14,457 nucleotides of DNA from Myxococcales bacterium. GTDB taxonomy: Bacteria > Myxococcota_A > Polyangia > Fen-1088. This document shows positions 1 to 8,194 of the stretch, in pieces. Position 1 is the first letter of the stretch. Every line of letters starts with the position of its first letter. Below the pieces are notes generated by a model, which worked only from the letters and a program-made list of their open reading frames with translations, did no database searches and had not been told where the DNA came from. The stretch covers positions 8,800 through 23,256 of the forward strand of contig PMZX01000456.1 in the NCBI GenBank assembly GCA_003170035.1. The letters are read 5' to 3'. The position numbers and the translations under genes were made by a program.

Positions 1-2
1 TG

Positions 3-467
3 TGGTTCGTGGGTGCGGCCATCGAACGGACCCTGGGACGTCGGCGCTTTCTCATCGTCTTCTTCGCGCCCGGCCTGGCGGCCAATCTCGTGATCGCCCT
101 GCTGTCGGCCTGGTGGGGCCAATGGGCGCCCTATTCGGGATGTGGGGACTCGGTGCTGGGGCTGTTCGTCGGACTGGCGGTCCTCTACGGCCCGGCCCAG
201 GTGCGCGTGATCGGGAGCTTGGTCATGCCGGCGCGTGCCCTGGCAGCCATCTTCGTGGGTCTGGCGCTTCTCAGCGCAGCCGCCTACCGCGTCTGGCCTG
301 CCGTGTTCGGAACCCTGGTGGCGGTGGGCCTGGCCTATCGTCTGTGCGGGGGCCGCGGCCGGGACCTGCGCGAATTTGCTTCCTGGCTGCAGGCCAAGAT
401 CACCCGGCGCCGCTGGCGGGTCATGGACGGCGGCAAGGCGCCTCGACGGCCGGAACGATTCAATTAG
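3..467 (+). CDS. Rhomboid-like membrane protein, C-terminal part (5' end outside window)
   Basis: The reading frame is open to the window edge, so the start is missing; a GTG at position 9 is internal. The visible 154 residues begin WFVGAAIERTLGRRRF, which resembles the L1-loop/TM2 region of rhomboid proteases, and contain several hydrophobic helices followed by a basic cytoplasmic tail. In rhomboids the catalytic serine lies in a GxSG motif. The aligned stretch here (positions 138-152) reads GCGDS, with Gly in the Ser position, and no His is found in the last helix (WPAVFGTLVAVGLAY). If the alignment is right this is a non-proteolytic rhomboid-fold protein. The family call rests on partial sequence and pattern only. 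The gene ends about 57 bases before the thiC riboswitch and is probably a separate transcription unit. Confidence 0.55.
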   Translation, partial: WFVGAAIERTLGRRRFLIVFFAPGLAANLVIALLSAWWGQWAPYSGCGDSVLGLFVGLAVLYGPAQVRVIGSLVMPARALAAIFVGLALLSAAAYRVWPAVFGTLVAVGLAYRLCGGRGRDLREFASWLQAKITRRRWRVMDGGKAPRRPERFN

Positions 468-488
468 TCGAACCATCAGACTCCTGGT

Positions 489-517
489 TTGCAACTGTCC
501 CGAGCACCACGTAGAAC
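489..517 (+). promoter_or_regulatory. Putative sigma-70 promoter for thiC
   Basis: TTGCAA at 489-494 and TAGAAC at 512-517 are separated by exactly 17 bases, each matching the consensus at four of six positions. Initiation about 7 bases downstream would start the transcript near 524, at the beginning of the riboswitch fold. The position is what makes it plausible; the hexamers are only moderate. Confidence 0.4.
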
Positions 518-523
518 ACCCGC

Positions 524-2187
<1,664 letters not shown>

Positions 2188-2228
2188 CCAGTGCGCCAGC
2201 GCAGGCGGGGCGGGCGACGCAACCCCGG

Positions 2229-2918
2229 TCAGGCGGCGTGGAAGGCGCTCGGGCAGTGAGGAACCAGGGGACAGTGCTCGCAGTCGGGCCGGCGCGCGAA
2301 GCAGCGGCGGCGGCCGTGCCAGATCATCTGGTGCGCAAACAGGATCCAGCGTTCGCGAGGAACGACCGTCATCAGATCCTGCTCGATCTTTTCGGGCGTC
2401 GAGGAACGCGTGAGCGTCAGACGTTGGGCCAGACGCTGGACGTGTGTGTCCACCACGATGCCCTCGGCCAAGCCGAAGGCCGTGCCCAGTACCACGTTAG
2501 CGGTCTTGCGGGCCACACCGGGCAGCTCGCACAGCTCGGCCATGGTGCGCGGCACCTGGCCGCCGTAACGTTCCACGATGGCACGAGATGCCCCGATGAG
2601 ATTCTTGGCTTTGTTGCGAAAGAAGCCGGTGGAATGAATGAGCTGCTCCAAGGCCAGCGGAGGCGCCATGGACATGGCGGCGGGCGTGGAAAACTGCGCG
2701 AAGAGCAAAGGGGTAACCTGGTTTACGCGCTCATCGGTACATTGGGCCGACAGGATGGTTGCGCACAGAAGCTGGAAGGGGTTGTCCCGATGCAGCTCGC
2801 AGTCAGCCTCTGAGTACATGCGGTCAAGGCCACGCAGAATGGCCGCCACCCGGATGCGCTCGGGCGGCCAGCGCGGGGAGCGGGGAGTTGTGCCGCTGCC
2901 AGACTTGGACCGGGTCAT
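2229..2918 (-). CDS. nth: Endonuclease III (DNA glycosylase/AP lyase)
   Basis: The enzyme removes oxidised pyrimidines from DNA and nicks the abasic site by beta-elimination during base-excision repair. The 229-residue protein contains the helix-hairpin-helix LPGVARKTANVV with catalytic Lys138, the downstream VVDTHV with catalytic Asp157, and a C-terminal CX6CX2CX5C cluster motif (Cys206, 213, 216, 222) for a [4Fe-4S] cluster. It is slightly longer than the roughly 211-residue E. coli enzyme because of about 18 extra polar residues at the N-terminus. The ATG at 2918 lacks a clear Shine-Dalgarno, so a later in-frame start is possible. It converges with thiC, and a GGCCAC repeat tract lies directly upstream of its start. 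Confidence 0.95.
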   Translation of the reverse strand: MTRSKSGSGTTPRSPRWPPERIRVAAILRGLDRMYSEADCELHRDNPFQLLCATILSAQCTDERVNQVTPLLFAQFSTPAAMSMAPPLALEQLIHSTGFFRNKAKNLIGASRAIVERYGGQVPRTMAELCELPGVARKTANVVLGTAFGLAEGIVVDTHVQRLAQRLTLTRSSTPEKIEQDLMTVVPRERWILFAHQMIWHGRRRCFARRPDCEHCPLVPHCPSAFHAA

Positions 2919-2944
2919 GTGAGGTTTCTAGCATGGGGCGATTA

Positions 2945-2991
2945 CGGCCGGCCACGGCCACGGCCACGACCACGGCCACGGTTGCGGGCAC
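2945..2991. repeat. GGCCAC-rich short tandem tract upstream of nth
   Basis: GGCCAC units recur at 2950, 2956, 2962 and 2974, with one GACCAC variant at 2968. Read on the plus strand in the frame of position 2950, the tract gives alternating Gly-His with one Asp-His, then GCGHD, resembling a metal-binding tail. That frame has a TAG at 2929-2931 and no ATG, GTG or TTG between the stop and the tract, so it is not annotated as a gene. It may be a simple-sequence expansion or a coding relic in the nth / 3048-gene spacer. Confidence 0.6.
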
Positions 2992-3047
2992 GACTATGAG
3001 AACCACGGCTTGCGCGCTCCCGGCGGACGGGCTCTAATTCGCCCTCC

Positions 3048-3398
3048 ATGGACGAGACGCCCGAGGAACTCGAGCAGATCCGCCGCGAGGCTGCAGAGAT
3101 CGATCCCTACCGGTACCGCCGGCACAGGCGCTGGCTGATCACTCTTCTGATCTTCGCGGCGGGGGCGGGCGTGTGCTGGCTGGCCATCACGATGGCTTCC
3201 GCCGGACGCAATCCCTGCGAGCGGGTGCGCGACCACTATTGTCGGCGCACGGTCGACCAGGCCAAGTGCGCCAGCTATGACAGCATCTTCCGCGAGTCCG
3301 TGCAGGACCAGAGCCCTGCCATGCGCAGCATGATCCGGGACCAGTGCCTGACCAAGATCAACCGCCTCAAGGAAGAGGACGGCATCGTGGTCCGCTGA
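3048..3398 (+). CDS. Small one-pass membrane protein with four cysteines, unknown function
   Basis: I do not recognise the family. The 116-residue product has an acidic/basic N-terminal segment (residues 1-28, including RYRRHRRW), one hydrophobic helix at about 29-50 (LITLLIFAAGAGVCWLAITM) and a soluble C-terminal region of about 65 residues. The Arg-rich stretch before the helix predicts an N-in, C-out topology, placing the C-terminal region in the periplasm. That region holds four cysteines (NPCERVRDHYC, AKCAS, RDQCL) whose spacing would allow two disulfides. No good Shine-Dalgarno precedes the ATG at 3048. It stands alone on the plus strand between nth and erpA and ends 2 bases from the convergent erpA stop. 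Confidence 0.7.
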   Translation: MDETPEELEQIRREAAEIDPYRYRRHRRWLITLLIFAAGAGVCWLAITMASAGRNPCERVRDHYCRRTVDQAKCASYDSIFRESVQDQSPAMRSMIRDQCLTKINRLKEEDGIVVR

Positions 3399-3400
3399 AG

Positions 3401-3778
3401 CTAGACCGAGAACGAACTACCGCAGCCGCAGGTCGACTTCACGTTCGGGTTGCTGAACTTGAAGCCCGAGCCCTGCAGGCTTTCCACGTAGTCAATCTCG
3501 GTTCCCATCAGGTACATTAGGCTCATCTGGTCGCACAGCATCTTCACGCCATTCGATTCAAAGGCCTGGTCGATGTCCTGCGCCTGGTCAAAGTAGAGGT
3601 CATAGGCAAACCCCGAGCAGCCGCCCCCCAGCACCTTGAGCCGCAGGGCATAGCCATCCTGGACCTTCTCTTCGACGCGGATCTGCTTGACCTTCTCTGC
3701 GGCTCGCGCGGTCAGGGTGACCGGCGTCGCCGGCGCGTCACTGGATACTTCGGCGGTCTTGTCGGTGGCAGCAGGCAT
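3401..3778 (-). CDS. erpA: ErpA/IscA-type (A-type) iron-sulfur cluster carrier
   Basis: A-type carriers bind a [2Fe-2S] or [4Fe-4S] cluster and pass it to apo-enzymes. The 125-residue product shows the HesB/IscA domain from about residue 19 (VTLTARAAEKVKQI) to the end, with the three ligand cysteines at the expected positions: Cys54 in GGGCSGF, and Cys117 and Cys119 in STCGCGSSF. The first 18 residues are a polar, Ala-rich extension beyond the usual core. AGAGGAG lies 7 bases before the ATG, which fixes the start. Assignment to ErpA rather than IscA or another paralogue is by overall look, because no isc or suf genes are in the window. It is the last gene of a minus-strand block, 80 bases after the cyclase. 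Confidence 0.92.
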   Translation of the reverse strand: MPAATDKTAEVSSDAPATPVTLTARAAEKVKQIRVEEKVQDGYALRLKVLGGGCSGFAYDLYFDQAQDIDQAFESNGVKMLCDQMSLMYLMGTEIDYVESLQGSGFKFSNPNVKSTCGCGSSFSV

Positions 3779-3858
3779 GAAAGAACTCCTCTCGCGGCAA
3801 GTGTAACCCTCTCTTCAGATGCCGGCCACCCCGTCTTGGTTGCTTGGCTATTGAGGGT

Positions 3859-5469
3859 CTAGAAGGGCTTCGTGGATTCGCCCTGCCAGCCAGGCGAGCG
3901 CAGACCGGTGATGTTCCACACGCGCAGGGCATCGGTCTTGCCTTTCACGCGCACCGGTGGCAGCGCTGTCGCGGACACCGAGCCTCCGACCTTGCCGTAG
4001 GTCCCTTCAGAGACCAGGACCTCTCCCGCCTTGGCCAGGCTGCACAGGCGCGAGGCCGTGTTCACGGCGTCGCCGATGGCCGTGTACTGGAGCGCGCGCG
4101 AGCTGCCGATGGCGCCAGTCACCACGGTGCCGGTGTTGATGCCGATGCCGATCTTGATCTGCTCCTGACCCTCGGCCGCTCGGGTGTGGTTGAACTCGGA
4201 CAGCACCTGCAACATGTCGAGCGCACACTCAACCGCTTTCTTCTCCGCGTTGGGGATGGCCACCGGCGCTCCGAACAGGGCGATGATCTCGTCGCCCACG
4301 AACTTGTCTAGGGTTCCCTCGTGCTTGAAGATCACGTCCACCATCAACTCGAAATACTCGTTGAGCATGCGCACGATTTCCGGCGGCTCGCGCTTCTCGC
4401 TCATGGCGGTGAAGCCACGGATGTCCGAGAACAACAGCGTCACTTCCGACAGCGCGCCGCCCTTTTCGAGCTGCAGCTTGCCGGACACCACCTGTTCGAC
4501 CAGGTTGGGCGAGAGCAAGCGCTGGAACTGGGCGCGGGTTTTCGCCTCCTGCTCGATCTTGCGCGCCAACATGGAGTTGTGGATGGCGGCGGCGGCCTGG
4601 TTGCCGACCCCGGCGAAGATCTGCAGGTCCTTCTCGCCGAAGGCATTGGTCGCCACCATGGAATCCAGGTGCATGATGCCCAACAGCTCTTCGTGGTGGA
4701 TGAGCGGCACGGTCATGGTGGAGCGAATGCCCTGCATGATGATGGACCGCGCACCCTGGAACCGGCTGTCCATGCTGGCGTCGGACGACAGCACGGCCGC
4801 CTTTTGCTGCACCACCTCGCTCAGGATGGAACGGGAGAGCACGATCTGCTCGGTGCGCCCGTCCCGCGTCTTGGCCACGCGGGGCTGGGGAACGCCGTCT
4901 TCCATCAGAAGGATGACCCCGCGATCGGCCGGGATCAGATCGAACGCTTTCATGATGATCTTCTCGAGCAGAAGATCGATGTCGACCTCGAGCCCGATGG
5001 ACCGGCCCAGTTCATAGGCCAGACGCAGCTTCTCGTAGTCGCGGCGCAGGGTTTCGGGATCGGTGATCTGGCGCTCGGGCAGGAACTCAGCGGCGCTGGC
5101 GGCCTGAAGCTTCTGGTGAATCAGCGCATCAGCAAGCGCGGCCTGCTGGATGCTGACCCTTTGCGCCGCCTGGGAGGCTTGGCTCGACTGTTCCTGGAAG
5201 ATGAGCTGCGTCCCGCCGAGCACGATCTCATCGCCTTCTGAGAGGATGTGCTCACCCACGCGCTCGTTCTTGAAGAACGAGCCGTTGAGGCTGCCCAGGT
5301 CGCGGTAGAGAAAGCGGCCGTCAGGCTGGCGAATGACCTGCGCATGTTCCTTGGAAACGATGCGGTCGAGGATCTGGATGACGTTGTGAGGATGGCGACC
5401 GATGGTGGTCATCGGCCCCAACTCGTACTCGCGCCGTGCGCTGCTTCCTTGAACGATTAGCTTTGCCAT
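3859..5469 (-). CDS. FHA-GAF-class III adenylate cyclase
   Basis: This is a predicted soluble signalling enzyme making cyclic AMP. The 536 residues divide into an FHA phosphothreonine-binding domain (about 1-92: Gly24-Arg25, Ser39, His42, Asn62-Gly63), a linker, a GAF sensor domain (about 150-302), a short helical transmitter and a class III cyclase domain (about 340-520). In the cyclase, Asp349 (FSDIRGFT) and Asp393 (KFVGDEI) are the metal ligands. Lys389 and Thr463 (QYTAIGD) are the purine-selecting pair, while Asn470 and Arg474 (NTASR) are the transition-state residues. All key residues are present in one chain, as expected for an active homodimer. Lys with Thr is the class IIIb pattern and points to ATP as substrate. 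AAGG precedes the ATG by six bases. No partner kinase or cAMP receptor is in the window. Confidence 0.93.
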   Translation of the reverse strand: MAKLIVQGSSARREYELGPMTTIGRHPHNVIQILDRIVSKEHAQVIRQPDGRFLYRDLGSLNGSFFKNERVGEHILSEGDEIVLGGTQLIFQEQSSQASQAAQRVSIQQAALADALIHQKLQAASAAEFLPERQITDPETLRRDYEKLRLAYELGRSIGLEVDIDLLLEKIIMKAFDLIPADRGVILLMEDGVPQPRVAKTRDGRTEQIVLSRSILSEVVQQKAAVLSSDASMDSRFQGARSIIMQGIRSTMTVPLIHHEELLGIMHLDSMVATNAFGEKDLQIFAGVGNQAAAAIHNSMLARKIEQEAKTRAQFQRLLSPNLVEQVVSGKLQLEKGGALSEVTLLFSDIRGFTAMSEKREPPEIVRMLNEYFELMVDVIFKHEGTLDKFVGDEIIALFGAPVAIPNAEKKAVECALDMLQVLSEFNHTRAAEGQEQIKIGIGINTGTVVTGAIGSSRALQYTAIGDAVNTASRLCSLAKAGEVLVSEGTYGKVGGSVSATALPPVRVKGKTDALRVWNITGLRSPGWQGESTKPF

Positions 5470-5501
5470 GCGCTGCCTTGAGGGCCGTCGATTGTATCAC
5501 G

Positions 5502-5912
5502 TCACCATTTGATGCGGGCAGCGTCGGTCACCGCCCGCGGCGAGAGATGGAAGTCGTAGCTCTTGTTGATGACAGGGAAGAAGGCCGGAGCGACAAAGTG
5601 CGCTTCGATCGACACCTCTTTCTTGCTCCGGGAAAAGACCACCTCGAGCTTTGGGTCCTTCACACCCAGCTTGCGCAATTCCTGGGTAATCCCTTTGTTG
5701 AGGTCCTTGATCACGGACGCAGCAGTCTCGTCCGAGCGCAGATTACCGCGATAGAGCGCGGGGAGCGCGTCCAGCAGCACGCCCTTGGCACGGGAACCGA
5801 GCAAGTAGACCGGCCAGGTGCAGACGATCACGAAGACGCCGAGGCCGAGCATCAGCAGGAGCATCACGGAAGTTGAGTTGATCGACCGGGGCTTCTTGTA
5901 CTTTGTAACCAT
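5502..5912 (-). CDS. One-pass membrane protein, unknown function
   Basis: I do not recognise the family. The 136 residues comprise a basic N-terminus (MVTKYKKPR), one hydrophobic helix at about 16-37 (VMLLLMLGLGVFVIVCTWPVYL) and a roughly 95-residue soluble domain predicted to lie outside the cytoplasm. There is no lipobox and the hydrophobic stretch is long, so it looks like an anchor rather than a cleaved signal. The soluble part mixes a helical segment (LRSDETAASVIKDLNKGITQ) with strand-like stretches. GAGG lies about nine bases before the ATG. It starts 13 bases after the stop of the LPG-synthase-type membrane protein and ends 32 bases before the cyclase, so all three are probably co-transcribed. 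Confidence 0.75.
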   Translation of the reverse strand: MVTKYKKPRSINSTSVMLLLMLGLGVFVIVCTWPVYLLGSRAKGVLLDALPALYRGNLRSDETAASVIKDLNKGITQELRKLGVKDPKLEVVFSRSKKEVSIEAHFVAPAFFPVINKSYDFHLSPRAVTDAARIKW

Positions 5913-5925
5913 CGCACGGGCCTCG

Positions 5926-6849
5926 CTATGTCGTTGAGGCAGGTTCTCTCAGATTGCGGGCGAGCTGGTTGCGCATGCAGAAGACGCCAAGCAAGGCCTG
6001 GACCGCAAGGGCAACGGCCTGGCTCCCCAGGCTGGCTGCCAGAATGGCGGCCTTGGCTGCGGCTGGCGTCGCGCCGGGCACGAAGTCATGGAAGAAGTAG
6101 ATCATCGCGGCCTGCGTGGTACCCAGCCCCATGACGGCGATGGGCAGCACGGCAATGAAATAGATTATGGGCAGATATACCAGCGCTTGCGACACCTGTA
6201 GCTGGACACCGAAGGCACGCAGCGACGTGTAGCTGAACACCATCAGAATACCAAGGTGGGGAACCCGCACCAGCAGGGCCCGAAGATGTCCGGACACGCC
6301 CGCGGCGAACAGAACATCGAAGATGGGGCGCGATGTCAACCAGCTCGGCCTGATCACCAGGAGCAAGACATACACCGCCAGCGCGCCGTACGCCCCCAAC
6401 ACGATCTTGCGCAGGGCTGGGGGCAGGTCCGGGGCTACCAGCAGGCCTACGGATGCGAAAACCAGCAGCAAGAGAATGTTGATCCCCATGACCAGGAGCA
6501 CGGCCGCTGTCCCGCGCAGCAGGGGGACCCCACGCGACCGGTTCACGAAGTAGACGATGGCCCCCTGGCCGATCGTATAGTTGACCAGCGCAAGGAGATA
6601 GGTCGCCCCGCGGACCACGAGGACTTCACGAAAAGAGAGGCGGGCCACGAACCAGCCGAATGTCTTCCAGATGGCGAAGGAATCGCCCAGATAGACGCCG
6701 AGCACAAGCAACACGAACGCAGGGACGGTCCAGGCTGCGGCCGAGCCCAACGCCGTCATGATCTGCGACAACGAGATGCTGCGGAAGAGGTAGAAGAGGA
6801 GACCGAGGGTGACGGCCCATGGCAGGATCCGGCCGAGCTTCTTTCGCAT
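5926..6849 (-). CDS. LPG-synthase TM / flippase-like (UPF0104-type) membrane protein
   Basis: The 307-residue product is almost entirely hydrophobic, with about eight predicted helices. It resembles the integral membrane domain of lysylphosphatidylglycerol synthase (MprF N-terminal part) and stand-alone flippase-like relatives. Supporting features are the VNYTIGQGAIVYF stretch (about residues 89-101) and the late VMGLGTTQAAMIYFF stretch, which occupy the places of the conserved NY.PG and GGLG.REA-type segments. No aminoacyl-transferase domain follows, so lysyl transfer itself is not expected. Family members are thought to move or modify membrane lipids, but the substrate cannot be read here. 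It is the first gene of the minus-strand block. No clear Shine-Dalgarno precedes ATG 6849, and the divergent methyltransferase-like gene begins 99 bases away. Confidence 0.75.
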   Translation of the reverse strand: MRKKLGRILPWAVTLGLLFYLFRSISLSQIMTALGSAAAWTVPAFVLLVLGVYLGDSFAIWKTFGWFVARLSFREVLVVRGATYLLALVNYTIGQGAIVYFVNRSRGVPLLRGTAAVLLVMGINILLLLVFASVGLLVAPDLPPALRKIVLGAYGALAVYVLLLVIRPSWLTSRPIFDVLFAAGVSGHLRALLVRVPHLGILMVFSYTSLRAFGVQLQVSQALVYLPIIYFIAVLPIAVMGLGTTQAAMIYFFHDFVPGATPAAAKAAILAASLGSQAVALAVQALLGVFCMRNQLARNLREPASTT

Positions 6850-6948
6850 GTGTGGTCACTATCGCACGAATTGCCGGCGCTGGCTCGGGCGCACGCGTCC
6901 TGTCTTGTGTATTTGCGGCCAGGAAGCGAAACTGAAAGCAAGGCAGCC

Positions 6949-8004
6949 ATGACCACGGGCGCTCCCCCTGTTTCCCCAGCCGGTGACAGTCCGGACGGGG
7001 AGCGTCCGCCCGCGCCGCCTGTCGAGCCGCTGCCGGTAGCGGTCTACCTGCTGGTGGAGCCGATGGTGTCGGGCAAGCGAGTCCTCGATGTCTCACCCCG
7101 CGGGGGTGGACCGGGGCTCGAATTCCTCCGACGCGCTGGCGCAGCGGAGGTGATCTCCTGCGTGCCGCACGGGCCTTCGCTGTCCGTGCCCGAACCGGGG
7201 GCGGATATTGTGCTGTGCGGCCTGTCCGCGAGTTGGTCGGATGAAGAGCGTGGCGTCTGGCTGGCCGAACTCAGGCGGGTGCTGCGTCCTGAAGGCTTTT
7301 GCGTGTTGCGCTTGGCTACCGTGGGTCTTCGGGACCATGCGCGGGCTGGTGCGGGCATGCGCACGGCCTGCGCGGACCTCTTGCTCGCCTATTTTGCGAC
7401 TGTGGACATCGTCGAGGAAACCCAGTTCAGCGGAGTGTCGTTCCACGCGCCCGGCACGGAGGATCTGGCGGTCAACGAATCCTTGACCAGGCTGTCGGGC
7501 GCGTCCGGCCACTTCGTCGCGTTGTGCGCCGATTGTGCGGAGCGTCCGTGGAACCTCACCGAGAGTCTCCTGGTCCCGACCGATGCGGGTGCCTCCACCG
7601 AAACGGGCGCAGGTGGCGTATCGGCAGGGGAGTTGGCCGCCTGGCAAGGCGAGGCCGCGCGGCTGGAAGCGCACTGCGCGGAGTTGGCTCGCGAGCGCGA
7701 TGGCGCGCGCGAGAGCGCCATGACCCTGCAGGACCGCGCCGATCGGCTGGAGCGCACCGTTGCGGTCTTGCGCAAGGACGTCGAACGCTACCTGCGCCAG
7801 ATCACCGACGACGCGGCCGCGCGCGAGCTGCTCGACCTGGAACGCGATGAACTGCGGCGGAATCTGGCCGCGGCGACCCAGCAGGCCGCGGAGGCCGCCC
7901 GTGAGCTCGAAAGGCGGCAGGTCGCCCTGCGCACGATCGAGAAGGAGGTTGTTCGCTTGCGGGCGGCGCGCGGGGAAGCCGGGCGCCCGACCGGGAAGAC
8001 CTGA
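6949..8004 (+). CDS. Degenerate methyltransferase-like domain fused to a coiled coil
   Basis: The 351-residue product starts at ATG 6949, preceded by AAGG, and opens with a Pro-rich leader (residues 1-28). Residues about 40-160 read like a class I SAM-methyltransferase core: GKRVLDVSPRGGGPGLEFLRRAGA in the motif I position, ADIVLCGLSASW in the motif IV position, then an LAELRRVLRPEGFCVLRL helix-strand typical of the type-11 fold. Motif I is abnormal, since the usual DxGxGxG is replaced by DVSPRGGGPG, so SAM binding is doubtful. Residues about 228-345 are rich in Ala, Arg, Glu and Leu with heptad spacing and form a long coiled coil, suggesting a scaffold or polymer-associated protein. The open frame upstream of 6949 is antisense to the neighbouring membrane gene and is not part of the protein. 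Function is not known. Confidence 0.75.
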   Translation: MTTGAPPVSPAGDSPDGERPPAPPVEPLPVAVYLLVEPMVSGKRVLDVSPRGGGPGLEFLRRAGAAEVISCVPHGPSLSVPEPGADIVLCGLSASWSDEERGVWLAELRRVLRPEGFCVLRLATVGLRDHARAGAGMRTACADLLLAYFATVDIVEETQFSGVSFHAPGTEDLAVNESLTRLSGASGHFVALCADCAERPWNLTESLLVPTDAGASTETGAGGVSAGELAAWQGEAARLEAHCAELARERDGARESAMTLQDRADRLERTVAVLRKDVERYLRQITDDAAARELLDLERDELRRNLAAATQQAAEAARELERRQVALRTIEKEVVRLRAARGEAGRPTGKT

Positions 8005-8041
8005 CCGCCCAGGATCAGACGACACTCGGCGAGACGACTGC

Positions 8042-8070
8042 TTGACCTGGGCCATCCCGTCCACTAAGTT
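8042..8070 (+). promoter_or_regulatory. Sigma-70 promoter of tRNA-Leu
   Basis: TTGACC (8042-8047, five of six consensus bases) and TAAGTT (8065-8070, including the important T1, A2 and T6) are separated by 17 bases. The tRNA begins 11 bases after the -10 box, implying a very short 5' leader. The spacing and position make this one of the more convincing promoters in the window. Confidence 0.6.
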
Positions 8071-8081
8071 CCTCGATCTTC

Positions 8082-8168
8082 GCGGTCGTGGCGGAACTGG
8101 TAGACGCGCCAGATTCAGGTTCTGGTGGTAGAAATGCTGTGGGAGTTCAAATCTCCCCGACCGCACCA
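8082..8168 (+). tRNA. tRNA-Leu (anticodon CAG)
   Basis: The 87-base cloverleaf is complete. The acceptor stem GCGGTCG pairs with CGACCGC (8158-8164), followed by discriminator A8165 and an encoded CCA (8166-8168). The anticodon stem CCAGA/TCTGG encloses TTCAGGT, giving anticodon CAG at 8116-8118, which reads CUG codons. A long variable arm (about 8126-8140) marks a class II tRNA, and the T arm is GGGAG-TTCAAAT-CTCCC. The CUG codon is abundant in the neighbouring high-GC genes. No clear terminator hairpin follows; the convergent lipoprotein gene ends 26 bases away. Confidence 0.98.
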
Positions 8169-8194
8169 GTAACCTTTTGTTGTCCGCAGCGAGA

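Noticed and set aside
2188..2228. Possible bidirectional terminator between thiC and nth
   Set aside because: TGCGC-CA-GCGCA is palindromic but leaves too small a loop, and there is no T-tract on either side.
4321..5241. 306-codon plus-strand open frame inside the cyclase
   Set aside because: It is antisense to the FHA-GAF-cyclase gene, whose catalytic residues are intact. The His/Asp/Gln-rich composition is typical of a reverse-complement shadow.
6256..6948. Upstream extension of the methyltransferase-like frame
   Set aside because: The extension is antisense to the flippase-like gene and Gln/His-rich. ATG 6949 has a Shine-Dalgarno and begins the plausible protein.
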